From Corynebacterium diphtheriae (lineage in GTDB: Bacteria > Actinomycetota > Actinomycetes > Mycobacteriales > Mycobacteriaceae), in NCBI RefSeq assembly GCF_001457455.1, contig NZ_LN831026.1, positions 1,674,001-1,738,000 of the forward strand: a stretch of 64,000 bases of DNA. The letters are read 5' to 3'. The notes beneath the pieces were generated by a model that saw only the letters and a program-made list of their open reading frames with translations, was not told the origin of the DNA and did not search any database. The position numbers and the translations under genes are program-made. This document shows, one piece after another, positions 52,795 through 62,632 of this stretch. How positions within the stretch are numbered: position 1 is the first letter of the stretch; each line of letters starts with the position of its first letter.

Positions 52795-54255
52795 TTTCGA
52801 TCGAGGGTGTCAGGTGTTTTGTGTGTGAGGCTCTGATCCAGAAGGAGTTTCACTGATAATGACTACCGTGTCACCGAGGAAAGGTCATGACCCGAACAGG
52901 GTCAACGAGATCAGCGCTAAGCTGATGGAAAATCCGGAAATCGCCGAACTGATCGGCGAGTTGTCGACTTCCACCGATGATGCCAGCGACCTGGTCAAAG
53001 GTCTTTTGCAGGCATCGATCAACGCTGGTCTGCAGGCTGAAATGGACGCGCATCTGGGATACGCGCACTCTGATCGTACGGCGAAAGCCCAGCTGGGCAC
53101 CCCGGATGGTGGCAATCACCGCAACGGGTCGTACACCAAAACCGTCAACTCTGGCTACGGCACCTTTGATGTGACTATGCCCCGGGATCGAGCTGGCACG
53201 TTTACGCCGCGGATGCTGCCTAAAGGCACCCGCCGTCTGACGGAGCTTGATGACATGATCATCTCCCTGTACGCCGGTGGGATGACCGTGCGCGATATTC
53301 AGCACCACCTCGCCACCACCCTCGGGGTGGATATGAGCCCAGATACGATCAGCACCATTACCGACGCGGTGTTAGAAGAGGTCATGATCTGGCAAAACCG
53401 CCAGCTCGACGAGTTCTACCCAGTGATCTTCCTCGACGCGCTGCGAGTGAAGATCCGCGATGGCCACCGCGTGGTCAACAAGTCTTGCTACATGGCGGTA
53501 GGCGTCGACATGGACGGCATCAAGCACATCCTGGGATTGTGGATCGCAGACAATGAAGGCGCCAGTTTTTGGGCATCCGTGTGCGCTGACCTTGCCAACC
53601 GTGGGGTCCAAGACGTGTTCATCGTCTGCTGCGACGGGCTCAAAGGCCTGCCGGAAGCCGTGGAGGCAACCTGGCCGAATTCCATGGTGCAGACCTGTAT
53701 CGTGCACCTGATCCGGGCGGCCAACAGGTGGGTGTCCTACCAAGACCGCAAACCCGTATCAAGTGCGCTACGGGAGGTCTACACCGCACCGACCGAGGAC
53801 ACCGCCCGCGCCGCCCTGGACGCATTCGAGGCCAGTGAACTGGGCCGTAAATACCCGCAATCGGTCAAAGTCTGGCGCGACGCCTGGGACCGGTTTGTGC
53901 CATTTTTGCAGTTCCCGCCTGCGGCACGGCGGGTACTCTACACCACGAATTCGATCGAATCGCTGAATGCTGAGCTGCGGAAAGCCACCCGCAACCGCGG
54001 CCAGTTCCCGAACGATACCGCGGCGCTGAAAACGCTGTGGCTGATGATCTGCAACATCGAGGACAAGCGCGCTGCCCAGCGAGCGAAGAAAGCGAAGCGC
54101 GCCATCGAATGCAACGGCTATATTGAAGGAGCGAAAGCCACCGGGTGGAAACAAGCCATCAACCAACTAGCCGTGGCTTACCCCGACCGATTCGCGGACT
54201 ACTTGTAAACCAAGCCCCCCCCCGCACACAAACAATCGGACACTCTCTTTCGATC
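52795..54255 (+). mobile_element. Complete IS256-family insertion sequence with 8-bp target duplications
   Basis: The element proper is 52803-54247 (1445 bp). Its ends are imperfect inverted repeats of about 25 bp (GAGGGTGTCAGGTG at 52803; GAGAGTGTCCGATT read inwards from 54247). The identical sequence TTTCGATC flanks it at 52795-52802 and 54248-54255, a perfect 8-bp target duplication. One transposase gene fills it. The perfect duplication and intact gene point to a recent insertion. It lies between glyS and the znr-zur genes. Confidence 0.93.
52859..54208 (+). CDS. IS256-family (Mutator type) transposase
   Basis: 449 residues, full length. N-terminal DNA-binding region with the zinc-free ADAHLGYAHSDR-like EMDAHLGYAHSDR stretch. 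DDE residues: Asp in IFLDALRVKIRD near 186, Asp in VCCDGLKGLPEA near 253 and Glu in TTNSIESLNAELRKATR near 360. GAAGGAG lies about 12 nt before the ATG. It should be active. GC content and codon use are higher in G+C than the neighbours. Confidence 0.96.
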   Translation: MTTVSPRKGHDPNRVNEISAKLMENPEIAELIGELSTSTDDASDLVKGLLQASINAGLQAEMDAHLGYAHSDRTAKAQLGTPDGGNHRNGSYTKTVNSGYGTFDVTMPRDRAGTFTPRMLPKGTRRLTELDDMIISLYAGGMTVRDIQHHLATTLGVDMSPDTISTITDAVLEEVMIWQNRQLDEFYPVIFLDALRVKIRDGHRVVNKSCYMAVGVDMDGIKHILGLWIADNEGASFWASVCADLANRGVQDVFIVCCDGLKGLPEAVEATWPNSMVQTCIVHLIRAANRWVSYQDRKPVSSALREVYTAPTEDTARAALDAFEASELGRKYPQSVKVWRDAWDRFVPFLQFPPAARRVLYTTNSIESLNAELRKATRNRGQFPNDTAALKTLWLMICNIEDKRAAQRAKKAKRAIECNGYIEGAKATGWKQAINQLAVAYPDRFADYL

Positions 54256-54325
54256 CCTCATACAGCGGCAGTATGCAATCGTTTTACATCGCCTCGTGTC
54301 CCCCAGAAGAAAGTAGTAGTCGCTC

Positions 54326-54703
54326 ATGGAACCTTCTCCACGACCATCATCACTGAATACGCTGGGAGATGCCACTGTGATGAGCTCGGATCAAAATCTC
54401 GACATGATCCAAGAAGACCCATCATTGATTTCTGACATTTTGAGTGCTCTCGACTCGAATACCAGAATTCAAATCCTACTTCTTCTACATAAACGCGATC
54501 ATTATGTTTTTGAGCTAGTTCAAGCCCTCGGCGGAAGCCAACCTTTGATTAGCCAGCATCTAAGAGTTCTCAAGCAGGCACACATCATTGACAATGAGCG
54601 CCAAGGGCGTCAAATTATTTATCGCCTTAAGGAACCGATGATCGTAGACATCATTGCGAAAGTCGGCCTACTTGCTCAAAAAGTTTCAAAAGTAACAGCC
54701 TAA
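54326..54703 (+). CDS. ArsR/SmtB-family metal-responsive repressor (Znr type)
   Basis: 125 residues. Winged helix with LDSNTRIQILLLLHKRDHYV, recognition helix GSQPLISQHLRVLKQAHI and wing RQGRQIIYRL. Its position 176 bp before zur matches the znr-zur pair of C. glutamicum, where the ArsR protein represses zur in zinc shortage. Metal ligands (His/Asp pairs such as DH and H) are sparse and I cannot define the site. The start may be 54326 or the ATG at 54380. The IS256 element now lies 78 bp upstream and may have cut off its promoter. Confidence 0.85.
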   Translation: MEPSPRPSSLNTLGDATVMSSDQNLDMIQEDPSLISDILSALDSNTRIQILLLLHKRDHYVFELVQALGGSQPLISQHLRVLKQAHIIDNERQGRQIIYRLKEPMIVDIIAKVGLLAQKVSKVTA

Positions 54704-54879
54704 ATATTTTCAATTCAACACCGTTAACACCCCCGCTACCATGCACTCCCAGCTAAACAGAGTGTTTTCAATCGGGCACCATCTCAACATTCTGTTGAAA
54801 AAGGAGTACGCTTAGTGTTGAAAGAGTTCTTGCCACAGTCTCTTTAACTGCCACATCGCAAAAACTTAAGGAATGCTCC
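54704..54879 (+). promoter_or_regulatory. Znr-zur intergenic region
   Basis: 176 bp with no gene. TCAACA/TGTTGA form a short hairpin at 54786-54800 followed by AAAAAGG, and TTCAA/TTGAA words recur (54711, 54763, 54797, 54820). It may hold the zur promoter and a binding site for the ArsR regulator. I see no clear Zur-box palindrome. Confidence 0.35.
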
Positions 54880-55308
54880 ATGAATCGCACCATTGATCGT
54901 TCGGTCCCGAAGTTGGGGGTTCGTAGCACCCGTCAGCGCACTGCTGTCGTTGGGGTTCTCAAAGATCTTGATTATTTCGCTTCTGCCAAAGTGATTCATC
55001 AAGAACTGACTAAACGTGATCTCAAGGTCGGTCTGACAACTGTGTACCGAACCTTGCAATCACTTTCAGAAATCGAAGCAGTCGATGTCCTCCATATGTC
55101 CAATGGCGAAACCCTCTACCGCCACTGCTTGAGCGATGAACACCACCACCACTTGGTGTGTACTGAATGTGGCCGCACCGTGGAGATCGATGGCGGTCCA
55201 GTAGAAAAGTGGGCTAAAGAAGTAGCCCAGCTACATGGATTCCAAGTAACTGGGCACGATGCCGAAATCTACGGCCTCTGCGAAAGCTGCTCAGCAGCAA
55301 CCGAATAA
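54880..55308 (+). CDS. zur: Zinc uptake regulator Zur (FurB)
   Basis: 142 residues, Fur superfamily. N-terminal winged helix with RSTRQRTAVVGVLKDL and VGLTTVYRTLQSLSE. The dimerisation half contains DEHHHHLVCTEC and GLCESC: two CxxC pairs for structural zinc and a His cluster for the regulatory site. Zur represses zinc uptake genes when zinc is plentiful. AAGGAATGC precedes the ATG. The gene order matches the znr-zur locus of corynebacteria. Confidence 0.94.
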   Translation: MNRTIDRSVPKLGVRSTRQRTAVVGVLKDLDYFASAKVIHQELTKRDLKVGLTTVYRTLQSLSEIEAVDVLHMSNGETLYRHCLSDEHHHHLVCTECGRTVEIDGGPVEKWAKEVAQLHGFQVTGHDAEIYGLCESCSAATE

Positions 55309-55314
55309 CTCTTT

Positions 55315-56388
55315 TTATCCGAGCGCTACTCCAAACGCTTTGCCTAAGAGGTAGGTCACACCCGCTGCGGCCATACCAATGGCAAGCTGGCGAAGCGCTC
55401 TTTTTAGTGGCGGTTTGCCCGACAAAATACCAGTGATACTTCCTGTAATCATCAAGGCCGCACCAACTAATACGGTTGCGATCACTGCTGCCGCAACCCC
55501 TGAAACGTTAAAGAAATACGGAATAACAGGAATCAGCGCGCCAAAGCCAAAACAGAAGAAGCTCGATACCGCTGCCGACCATGCACCGTTACTAGGTTCG
55601 TCGTTGCGGGGTTCGTCGATAATTGCTTGATCTTCAGCATTACGCAAATTGACAAATGCTTCTGCGGCCTTTTGCTCCGCGTCTGCCTCCGACATACCAC
55701 GAGCACGGTAGACAAGTGCTAGTTCGTTGGCATCCACATCAAGCTGCGGAATGTAATTTTTCGTCCCTGGGTGCGGTGTCGATGCCTCGAGAAGCTCGTT
55801 TTGGCTCTTCACAGAGATGTACTCCCCCGCGCCCATCGATAGCGCACCGGAAAGCAAACCAGAGATGCCTGTCAACAACACAATATTGGGGCTAACCCCT
55901 GAAGCAACTACGCCGAGCACCAACGCAAAATTCGATACCAACCCATCATTGGCACCAAAGATTGCAGCACGGAAGTTTCCGCTCATCTGTTCACGGCCAC
56001 GAGCCGCAAGTCCGCGCACGATTTCTGCGTGAATAGCCTCATCGGCTTTCATTTGTTCAGTGGCATCGTCATCATCTGCATAAGGACTACGCTGCTCCGC
56101 AGTCTGCATCAGTGCGAGGGCAAAGACCGACCAAAAGTTCCGCGCCAAAAATGCCAGCATTCGAGTGGAAAAATCAGGGCTTTTGGGCATGCCAACATAA
56201 TCGCCGAGGAGATTACGCCAATGCTGTTCGTGACGCGCCTCAGCATCGGCAATCGCTAACAGAATCTCACGTTCTTCACCGTCTTTGCGGTGCGCTAGCT
56301 CCCGATACAATGCGGCTTCAGCGCGTTCATTGGCAAGATACTGGCGCCATCGCCTGATCTGTTGAGATGTGGGCTGCGTAGTTGTCAT
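55315..56388 (-). CDS. Ferritin-like/VIT1 fusion, MbfA-type iron exporter
   Basis: 357 residues. Residues 1-140 form a four-helix ferritin-like domain with E-x-x-H ligand sets ([35 protein letters not shown]). From residue 145 on is a VIT1/CCC1 membrane domain with five helices ([51 protein letters not shown]). This is the layout of bacterial MbfA, which exports iron under peroxide or iron stress. It is convergent with zur; their stops are 6 bp apart. It overlaps the uppS gene by 4 bp (translational coupling). Confidence 0.9.
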   Translation of the reverse strand: MTTTQPTSQQIRRWRQYLANERAEAALYRELAHRKDGEEREILLAIADAEARHEQHWRNLLGDYVGMPKSPDFSTRMLAFLARNFWSVFALALMQTAEQRSPYADDDDATEQMKADEAIHAEIVRGLAARGREQMSGNFRAAIFGANDGLVSNFALVLGVVASGVSPNIVLLTGISGLLSGALSMGAGEYISVKSQNELLEASTPHPGTKNYIPQLDVDANELALVYRARGMSEADAEQKAAEAFVNLRNAEDQAIIDEPRNDEPSNGAWSAAVSSFFCFGFGALIPVIPYFFNVSGVAAAVIATVLVGAALMITGSITGILSGKPPLKRALRQLAIGMAAAGVTYLLGKAFGVALG

Positions 56389-57122
56389 TTGGTACCCCCA
56401 AACCGGCGATCACGTCGAGCATATTCTTCGACTGCCGCAAACAAATCCTCAGGTGTGTAATCAGGGAACAATTTGTTTTGATACACCATTTCCGCATAAG
56501 CAGACTGCCACAACAAGAAATTAGATGTGCGCTTTTCCCCTGATGGGCGCAAGAACAAATCAACATCGGGCATATCAGGCTCGTCGAGGAACTGCGTGAA
56601 GGAATCTTCAGTGATCTCCTCGGGGCGTAGTGTTCCGACTGCGGATCGACGAGCGATCTCACGGACGGCATCGACGATTTCTGCGCGGCCACCGTAGTTA
56701 ACGCACATAGCAAGCGTCATGGTGGTGTTGTCCTTGGTGAGCTCTTCTGCAGCTTCCAATTCTCTAATAACGCTGCGCCACAGTCGTGGGCGCCGTCCTA
56801 CCCAACGAACTCGCACTCCTTTTGCGTTAAGGGCATCACGTTGGCGCCGCAGGACGTCGCGGTTAAATCCCATGAGGAAGCGGACTTCGTCGGTAGAGCG
56901 CCGCCAATTTTCGGTGGAAAAGGCGTAGGCAGACAGATACGGAATACCCATAGCGATACAAGCGTCAACCATATCGAGGAGAACAGCTTCACCGCGCTTA
57001 TGGCCTTCGGTGCGCTTGAGTCCCCGATTAGTTGCCCATCGTCCGTTGCCGTCCATGACGAGCGCGATGTGCCGCGGGAGGAACTCTTGCGGAATCTGTG
57101 GAGGTACGAGTTGCTTGGTCAC
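56385..57122 (-). CDS. uppS: Isoprenyl transferase (undecaprenyl/decaprenyl diphosphate synthase, UppS type)
   Basis: 245 residues. Cis-prenyltransferase motifs: [18 protein letters not shown] near 20 (catalytic Asp), [10 protein letters not shown] near 80, and [22 protein letters not shown] near 195. It makes the lipid carrier for cell-wall and arabinogalactan precursors. I chose the GTG at 57122 because it lies just before the conserved region. CAGAAT ends 7 nt upstream. The longer frame to 57248 runs over recO. It may be cotranscribed with the MbfA-type gene. Confidence 0.93.
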   Translation of the reverse strand: MTKQLVPPQIPQEFLPRHIALVMDGNGRWATNRGLKRTEGHKRGEAVLLDMVDACIAMGIPYLSAYAFSTENWRRSTDEVRFLMGFNRDVLRRQRDALNAKGVRVRWVGRRPRLWRSVIRELEAAEELTKDNTTMTLAMCVNYGGRAEIVDAVREIARRSAVGTLRPEEITEDSFTQFLDEPDMPDVDLFLRPSGEKRTSNFLLWQSAYAEMVYQNKLFPDYTPEDLFAAVEEYARRDRRFGGTK

Positions 57123-57141
57123 CCCGACTATTCTGCCACTA

Positions 57142-57870
57142 TCACACTTGGTCAAGCACACTGAGGCTGGCAAGACCGCGTTCCACATGCCATGACAAAT
57201 GGGATCGGATGAGTGCATGGGCTTGTTGATAGCGCTCCGGTGTACCAATTTCGGCTACTGCATCACGGTGCCCTTGGGCCATCAGCCACATCATATGGAG
57301 GGTTTCTGGGTCTACTTCTTGCGCACCTAGGGGGCGGCAATGCACGCACACTGCCCCACCTGGGCTGGGATGAAATGCATGATGTGGACCTGATGCCCCG
57401 CATTGTGCACAATCAAACAGGCTGGGTGCCCAACCAGCAATGTTCATTCCTTGCAGTAAGAAAGTGTCTACTTCAGCGACAGGATGCGCACAAGTCTGCA
57501 TGTTTTTCAGCGCTGTGACGGTGAGATCAAAAAGACGAGGCTCGTCTCCTACCGCGAGCTTTTCGACGCCCTCCAAGATCGAGCTGGCAGCAGAAAAGCG
57601 TGTGACATCATCAATGATCTTAGCCCCGAAGTATGCCACGGTATCGGCTGCTGTAATGGACTCCAGATTACGGCCACGATAGAGCTGAACGTCTAGCTCA
57701 ACAAAGGGTTGTAGCCGTGAACCAAATCGACTTTTTGCCCGACGCACGCCCTTAGCAACACCGCGCACGATGCCACGACCGCGGGTAAAAAGCACTATGA
57801 TGCGGTCTGCCTCACCAAAGTCGTAGGAGCGAACCACAAGGGCTCGCTCCCGATAACTTTCTCGACGCAC
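57142..57870 (-). CDS. recO: DNA repair protein RecO
   Basis: 242 residues. N-terminal OB-fold ([24 protein letters not shown]), then a helical domain with a zinc finger ([15 protein letters not shown] and VCVHCRPL, four Cys). RecO loads RecA with RecR in the RecFOR path. It starts with GTG at 57870, overlapping the era stop (TAGTG), and is translationally coupled to it. Confidence 0.95.
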   Translation of the reverse strand: MRRESYRERALVVRSYDFGEADRIIVLFTRGRGIVRGVAKGVRRAKSRFGSRLQPFVELDVQLYRGRNLESITAADTVAYFGAKIIDDVTRFSAASSILEGVEKLAVGDEPRLFDLTVTALKNMQTCAHPVAEVDTFLLQGMNIAGWAPSLFDCAQCGASGPHHAFHPSPGGAVCVHCRPLGAQEVDPETLHMMWLMAQGHRDAVAEIGTPERYQQAHALIRSHLSWHVERGLASLSVLDQV

Positions 57871-58787
57871 TAGAACCCTAGTCGGCCTAGCTGCTTTGGA
57901 TCCTGCTGCCAGTTCTTGAGCACCTTGATACGAAGATCCAAGTACACATTGCTTCCCAAAATCTTGATGATTTCTGGGCGCGCATTGTGAATGATGCGAC
58001 CAAGGCGGCGGCCATCTTTACCGATCAGGATCGATTTTTGTCCTGGACGCTCAACATAGATCACCGCATGAACGTCGAGAACTCCCTCACGCTCATCGTT
58101 TGGCAAGATCTCATCAATTTGCACCGCTACGGAGTGCGGAAGCTCATCTTTGAGTCCGCTCAATGCGGCCTCACGAATCAGCTCAGAAAGTCGAGTCTCC
58201 GTGTCATCGTCAGTGATGTGATCATCAGGGTAGAACTTCGGACCTTCTGGCAGCAGCCGCGTGATCACGTCGAGAAGCACGTCACGTTGTTCACCGGTAA
58301 CGGCAGAAACTGGCACTACCTCAGAATTACCGCCGAGCAGCTCGTGAAGCTCCATGAGCTGCACTGCCACCTGATCACGACTTGCCTTATCAACCTTGGT
58401 AACGATGCCCAGCAGCGGTGTCTTAGGTGCTACCTTCTTTACCGCATCAAGAATCCAGCGATCACCTGGGCCGATCTTCTCATCAGCAGGAACCGTGATG
58501 GCAATAAGATCCATATCGGCATAGGTATCTTTCACAACCTCGTTAAGGCGTTCACCCAACAACGTGCGTGGCTTATGTAAACCAGGGGTATCTACCACGA
58601 TGATCTGCGCATCCTCGCGATGCACGATGCCACGAATGGGGTGTCGCGTTGTCTCCGGCTGGTTAGCCGTGATCGCAATCTTCTCCCCTACCAAAGCGTT
58701 GGTCAGCGTAGATTTTCCGGTGTTGGGTCGTCCAACGAAGCTAATAAAACCAGAGCGAAATCCCTCGGGTGTGTCGGTGAAGCTCAC
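57870..58787 (-). CDS. era: GTPase Era
   Basis: 305 residues. G1 GRPNTGKSTL near 19, G3 DTPGLHKP near 65, G4 TKVD near 132. C-terminal KH domain with RPGQKSILIGKDGRRLGRI near 255. Era binds the 16S rRNA 3' end and helps 30S maturation, a function shared with YbeY in the same block. GTG start at 58787 with AAGGAG upstream. Confidence 0.97.
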   Translation of the reverse strand: MSFTDTPEGFRSGFISFVGRPNTGKSTLTNALVGEKIAITANQPETTRHPIRGIVHREDAQIIVVDTPGLHKPRTLLGERLNEVVKDTYADMDLIAITVPADEKIGPGDRWILDAVKKVAPKTPLLGIVTKVDKASRDQVAVQLMELHELLGGNSEVVPVSAVTGEQRDVLLDVITRLLPEGPKFYPDDHITDDDTETRLSELIREAALSGLKDELPHSVAVQIDEILPNDEREGVLDVHAVIYVERPGQKSILIGKDGRRLGRIIHNARPEIIKILGSNVYLDLRIKVLKNWQQDPKQLGRLGF

Positions 58788-58838
58788 CTATCTCCTTATG
58801 TTGTGTGAAAGAACTTAAAAAGTGATTCTATGCCAATG

Positions 58839-59690
58839 TTAGGCGATCTGCTCAACCTCAAACTGAAGGCGAGGATGTGCAATGGCTTCTTGGGACTCGA
58901 TAATAAGCAATTCGCGCGAATCCGCTGTGAAGGTAGTTTCGATCAAATCGAATACTGACGATGCTGTACGTGCGAGAGCGTCTGCAGCGTCGCGCTCGCG
59001 AATGTAATGACCCGTAAACAGTGCAGCGGTCACATCACCGGAACCATTGCGTTTAAAGTCGATGAACGGAGTTCGCACCAACCATGCTCCCTGCTCATTA
59101 GCAGCGATCATCTCGATCGCATCAGCGGGAGTTTCTGGGCGACGCACCGAGGTCACGAGGACGGTATCGGGTCCCATTTCCTGTGCAGCAGCGATAGCTT
59201 CAAGCGTCGAGGTAGTATCGTGCGCTGGCACGCCGGTCAAGTACTCCAGCTCAAACTGGTTAGGCGTGATGATGTCTGCCACTGGGACCACCTTGTCGCG
59301 CAGCAATGGCGGGATGAGATCCGATACAAAACAGCCAGATTTGGCATTGCCCATGACGGGATCGCAGGCATACACAGCTTGGGGATTCGCCTCTTTGATC
59401 CGCGCAACTGCGTCGACGATCACATCAGCTATGTCAGAACCACCTTGGTAGCCGGACAAGATGGCGTCGATACGCTCGAAAGCGCCGCGCTGTTCCATGC
59501 CGTCGATCACGTTACGCACCTGCGCTGCAGGAATGAGCTCGCCACCCCACTGCCCATAGCCGGTGTGGTTAGAGAAGTTCACCGTATGAACCGGCCATAC
59601 TTCATGCCCAATGCGTTGCAATGGGAACACTGCGGCAGAGTTACCAACGTGGCCGTAGGAAACATGGGACTGGATCGACAAAATGTTCAT
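58839..59690 (-). CDS. pdxY: Pyridoxal kinase
   Basis: 283 residues, ribokinase-like PdxK/PdxY family. N-terminal ILSIQSHVSYGHVGNSAAVFP, FSNHTGYGQWGG, the ADIITPNQFELEYLTG segment and the catalytic Asp in NGSGDVTAALFTGH near 220. It phosphorylates pyridoxal to PLP. The ATG at 59690 has AGGA 8 nt upstream and is preferred to 59699. It follows the CorC-like gene by 10 bp. Confidence 0.92.
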   Translation of the reverse strand: MNILSIQSHVSYGHVGNSAAVFPLQRIGHEVWPVHTVNFSNHTGYGQWGGELIPAAQVRNVIDGMEQRGAFERIDAILSGYQGGSDIADVIVDAVARIKEANPQAVYACDPVMGNAKSGCFVSDLIPPLLRDKVVPVADIITPNQFELEYLTGVPAHDTTSTLEAIAAAQEMGPDTVLVTSVRRPETPADAIEMIAANEQGAWLVRTPFIDFKRNGSGDVTAALFTGHYIRERDAADALARTASSVFDLIETTFTADSRELLIIESQEAIAHPRLQFEVEQIA

Positions 59691-59700
59691 GGGGTTCATC

Positions 59701-61029
59701 CTATAGTTCGGAAAGCGATTCGACAGGCAAAACAGACACGAGCACAGATCGAACTTGAATTCGACCGCGCCTATCACGTCCGCCTTCGGCTTGAAGCTGC
59801 AAACCAGACGTGGTCACTGTGGTACCTGGCAACGGGATTCTGCCTTTTTCAAAGGCAATGAGTCCGCCCACGGTATCCACTTGATCGAGAATTTCCTCGC
59901 TGAACTCGATTTCTCGGTCAAGATCCTCGTCGATGGTTTCGATAAGATCATCCAAAGACAATCGCGACACAACGCGATAGGTAGGCAACTCCGTGTCGTT
60001 TAGTCGTTCGATCGGAGCCATTTCTCGGTCATCGTACTCATCGGCGATTTCACCGACGATTTCTTCGAGGATGTCTTCAATCGAAATCAAACCGGCAATA
60101 CCGCCATACTCGTCTACCAGCATGGCGATGTGGTTGCGATCATGTTGCATTTCGTGCAACAGCGCATCGAGGTTTTTAGAGTCGGGAACAAAAGTTGCCG
60201 GTCGCATAACGTCATCTACCAGCACTGAACGACCGCTATCCGTAGAATAGTAGGTGCGCTGAACTAGGTCTTTGAGATAGACGATACCGATGATGTCATC
60301 AACAGTTTCCCCGATCACTGGGATACGCGAAAAACCCGATCGCACACACAAACTGGTGGCCTGACCAGCCGTTTTACCTGATTCGATCCACACCATATCT
60401 GTACGGGGAACCATCACAGATCGTGCGGTTGTCGACGCCAAATCGAAAACGGATTGAATCATCCGACGTTCTTCGATCTCCACCACGCCGTGCTCTTGGG
60501 CGATGTCGACCATTTCACGCAGTTCTACTTCAGTGTTGTAGGGGCCGTCTCTAAAACCAGGCCCCGGCGCGATGATATTGCCAATGCGAATGAGTAACCG
60601 CGCAATTGGTCCTAACAGTTTCGCAAGCGCACTGAGCAAAAATGCCGAGGATAAGGAGACTGTATAAGGATTTTTGCGGCCCACAGTTCGAGAAAACACA
60701 CCGACGACGGTGAAGGTTACTAGGGCCACCCCAACAATCGCTGCGGTAAGCGCCCACGTCTCATTATCGATGATCTCCAGTGTGAGCATGGCGGCAAACA
60801 CCGCAGCAGTGACATCAAGAAAAGTTTTGAGCAGCACCAAGAGATTGATGTGCTCTGCTCGTTTTTCTACGACGTTGAGTAGCACTCGTGACGCACGAGT
60901 TTCTTTATCTTTGTCGATTTGCTCCACACGAGCAAGCGAAATGGAACTGACTGCTGCTTCGACGGTTCCTAGCAATCCTGAACACAACAAAGCAGCAAGA
61001 GTAATCAGCCCTAAAACTACAGGGCTCAC
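59701..61029 (-). CDS. CorC/HlyC-type CBS transporter protein
   Basis: 442 residues. N-terminal DUF21 membrane domain with about four helices (residues 1-140), then a pair of CBS domains (about 205-320; [14 protein letters not shown] and [20 protein letters not shown]) and a C-terminal CorC_HlyC domain. Family members are Mg2+/Co2+ transporters or have been tied to magnesium export. The GTG at 61029 overlaps the ybeY stop by 4 bp. Confidence 0.92.
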   Translation of the reverse strand: MSPVVLGLITLAALLCSGLLGTVEAAVSSISLARVEQIDKDKETRASRVLLNVVEKRAEHINLLVLLKTFLDVTAAVFAAMLTLEIIDNETWALTAAIVGVALVTFTVVGVFSRTVGRKNPYTVSLSSAFLLSALAKLLGPIARLLIRIGNIIAPGPGFRDGPYNTEVELREMVDIAQEHGVVEIEERRMIQSVFDLASTTARSVMVPRTDMVWIESGKTAGQATSLCVRSGFSRIPVIGETVDDIIGIVYLKDLVQRTYYSTDSGRSVLVDDVMRPATFVPDSKNLDALLHEMQHDRNHIAMLVDEYGGIAGLISIEDILEEIVGEIADEYDDREMAPIERLNDTELPTYRVVSRLSLDDLIETIDEDLDREIEFSEEILDQVDTVGGLIAFEKGRIPLPGTTVTTSGLQLQAEGGRDRRGRIQVRSVLVSVLPVESLSEL

Positions 61030-61616
61030 TGCGGTTCCCCAATAGCCGGAATGCCGCCACCTGGTACAAGTTTGTCTAGTTCTGCACGGTCAGCAGCAGA
61101 AGGGAATGCCCCTGCGTTGCTCGGTTTTGGCTGGAATTCTACGCCACGACGTACACAGTAGGTGTACCAGTCCTGCAGCAACTCATTCTGCAGGGCAAAC
61201 ATTTCTTGCTCGTCTTCCGGCTCGATGTGGTCGTACCCTAGCAAGTGCAGGCAGCCATGCGTGGTTAAAAGTGCCAATTCATGCCCCATATCGTGGCCGG
61301 CCTTGGCTGCTTGCTTAGCTGCAAATTCGGGGCACAAAATTATGTCTCCGAGCATCGCGGACCCAAAAGGTTGAGCGTCGGGGCGCCCCATGCCTGGGGT
61401 TAGTTCGTCCATGGGGAAACTCATTACGTCGGTTGGCCCTTCTAGGTCCATCCAGCGCACGTGAAGATCGCTCATAGTGGCAACGTCAACGACGGAGATG
61501 GTGGCTTCGGCGTCAGGGTGCACATCCATCTCGCCGAGCACGAACGTGGCGACGTCGATAAGCGCTTCTTCGTTAACGCCGTCGAAGCCAGATTCGTTAA
61601 CAACTTCGATACTCAT
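61026..61616 (-). CDS. ybeY: Endoribonuclease YbeY
   Basis: 196 residues. The zinc site motif [11 protein letters not shown] is near 125. YbeY takes part in 16S rRNA 3' maturation and ribosome quality control. The C-terminus is longer than the usual 150-160 residues, with about 40 extra residues rich in Pro and Gly, as in actinobacteria. AAGGAC lies before the ATG, which adjoins the phoH stop. Confidence 0.95.
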   Translation of the reverse strand: MSIEVVNESGFDGVNEEALIDVATFVLGEMDVHPDAEATISVVDVATMSDLHVRWMDLEGPTDVMSFPMDELTPGMGRPDAQPFGSAMLGDIILCPEFAAKQAAKAGHDMGHELALLTTHGCLHLLGYDHIEPEDEQEMFALQNELLQDWYTYCVRRGVEFQPKPSNAGAFPSAADRAELDKLVPGGGIPAIGEPQ

Positions 61617-62585
61617 TTATTTGTCCTTTAGTTGTTCTTCATAGGCGTCATATGCATCAACGATCCGGCCCACAAGTTGGTGGCGAACCACATCGTCCGA
61701 ACCAAGCTCGGCAAAGTGAACGCCTTCTACTCCACGAAGAATATCGCGAACTAACCGCAAACCAGATTTTTGTCCCCCAGGCAGATCCACCTGCGTGATG
61801 TCACCTGTGACCACCATCTTGGATCCAAACCCGAGACGAGTTAAAAACATCTTCATCTGGGCAGGAGTGGTGTTTTGGGCCTCATCCAAAATCACAAACG
61901 CATCGTTGAGCGTTCGACCACGCATATAAGCCAGCGGAGCTACTTCAACGATTCCGGCCTCCATGAGCTTAGGAATAATTTCTGGGTCCACCATGTCGCG
62001 CAAAGCGTCGTGAAGCGGACGCAAATAGGGGTCGATTTTCTCATTAAGCGTGCCAGGCAAAAATCCCAGCTTTTCGCCGGCTTCAACCGCAGGTCGCGTC
62101 AAAATAATGCGGTTGACTTGTTTAGCCTGCAAAGCTTGCACGGCCTTAGCCATCGCCAAATAGGTTTTTCCAGAACCGGCAGGACCTAAACCAAACACAA
62201 TGGTGTTGTGGTCGATAGCATCAACGTAGTCTTTCTGACCAAGGGTTTTGGCGCGAATGACTTTACCGCGACGTGCCACGATGTCACTTGCCAGCACAGC
62301 ACTTACAGAATGCGGGGTGTCTTCTGCGACGATTGCTACTGCATTTTTCACGGCATCTGGGCTAATCGCATGCCCGCGTTTTGCCATGGATTGCAATTCT
62401 TGTAGCACGCGAATGCCACGAGAAACTTCAAAATCGCGCCCGCTGAGCGTCGCACGGGTACCGCGCACAAAAATGGTGCAATCGAGTAGGTTTTCCAGCA
62501 CTTTGAGGTTTTGATCATTGATCCCCAAAATTGCTTGAGAGTATTGCTCGTCCAGTTCAATGGCGCGAGTTATAAAGTCAGCCAA
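61617..62585 (-). CDS. phoH: PhoH-like ATPase (YbeZ type)
   Basis: 322 residues. Walker A GLGPAGSGKTYLA near 138, Walker B FVILDEAQNTTP near 240, plus GDITQVDLP near 267. The N-terminal IFVRGTRATLSG segment precedes the ATPase domain. YbeZ proteins act with YbeY in rRNA processing. The only in-frame start is a TTG at 62585, as a TGA lies just upstream; SD is weak (TAGGT). Its stop overlaps the ybeY start region. Confidence 0.93.
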   Translation of the reverse strand: MADFITRAIELDEQYSQAILGINDQNLKVLENLLDCTIFVRGTRATLSGRDFEVSRGIRVLQELQSMAKRGHAISPDAVKNAVAIVAEDTPHSVSAVLASDIVARRGKVIRAKTLGQKDYVDAIDHNTIVFGLGPAGSGKTYLAMAKAVQALQAKQVNRIILTRPAVEAGEKLGFLPGTLNEKIDPYLRPLHDALRDMVDPEIIPKLMEAGIVEVAPLAYMRGRTLNDAFVILDEAQNTTPAQMKMFLTRLGFGSKMVVTGDITQVDLPGGQKSGLRLVRDILRGVEGVHFAELGSDDVVRHQLVGRIVDAYDAYEEQLKDK

Positions 62586-62632
62586 CGTTTCGGTTCAACC
62601 TATCTGAGAGAAAATGTTCGTTGTTTGCCACA

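Noticed and set aside
53768..54166. 132-codon frame antisense to the transposase
   Set aside because: Shadow frame in the GC-rich IS; no independent support.
57987..58580. 197-codon plus-strand frame over era
   Set aside because: Antisense to era, which has all GTPase motifs; composition is that of a shadow frame.
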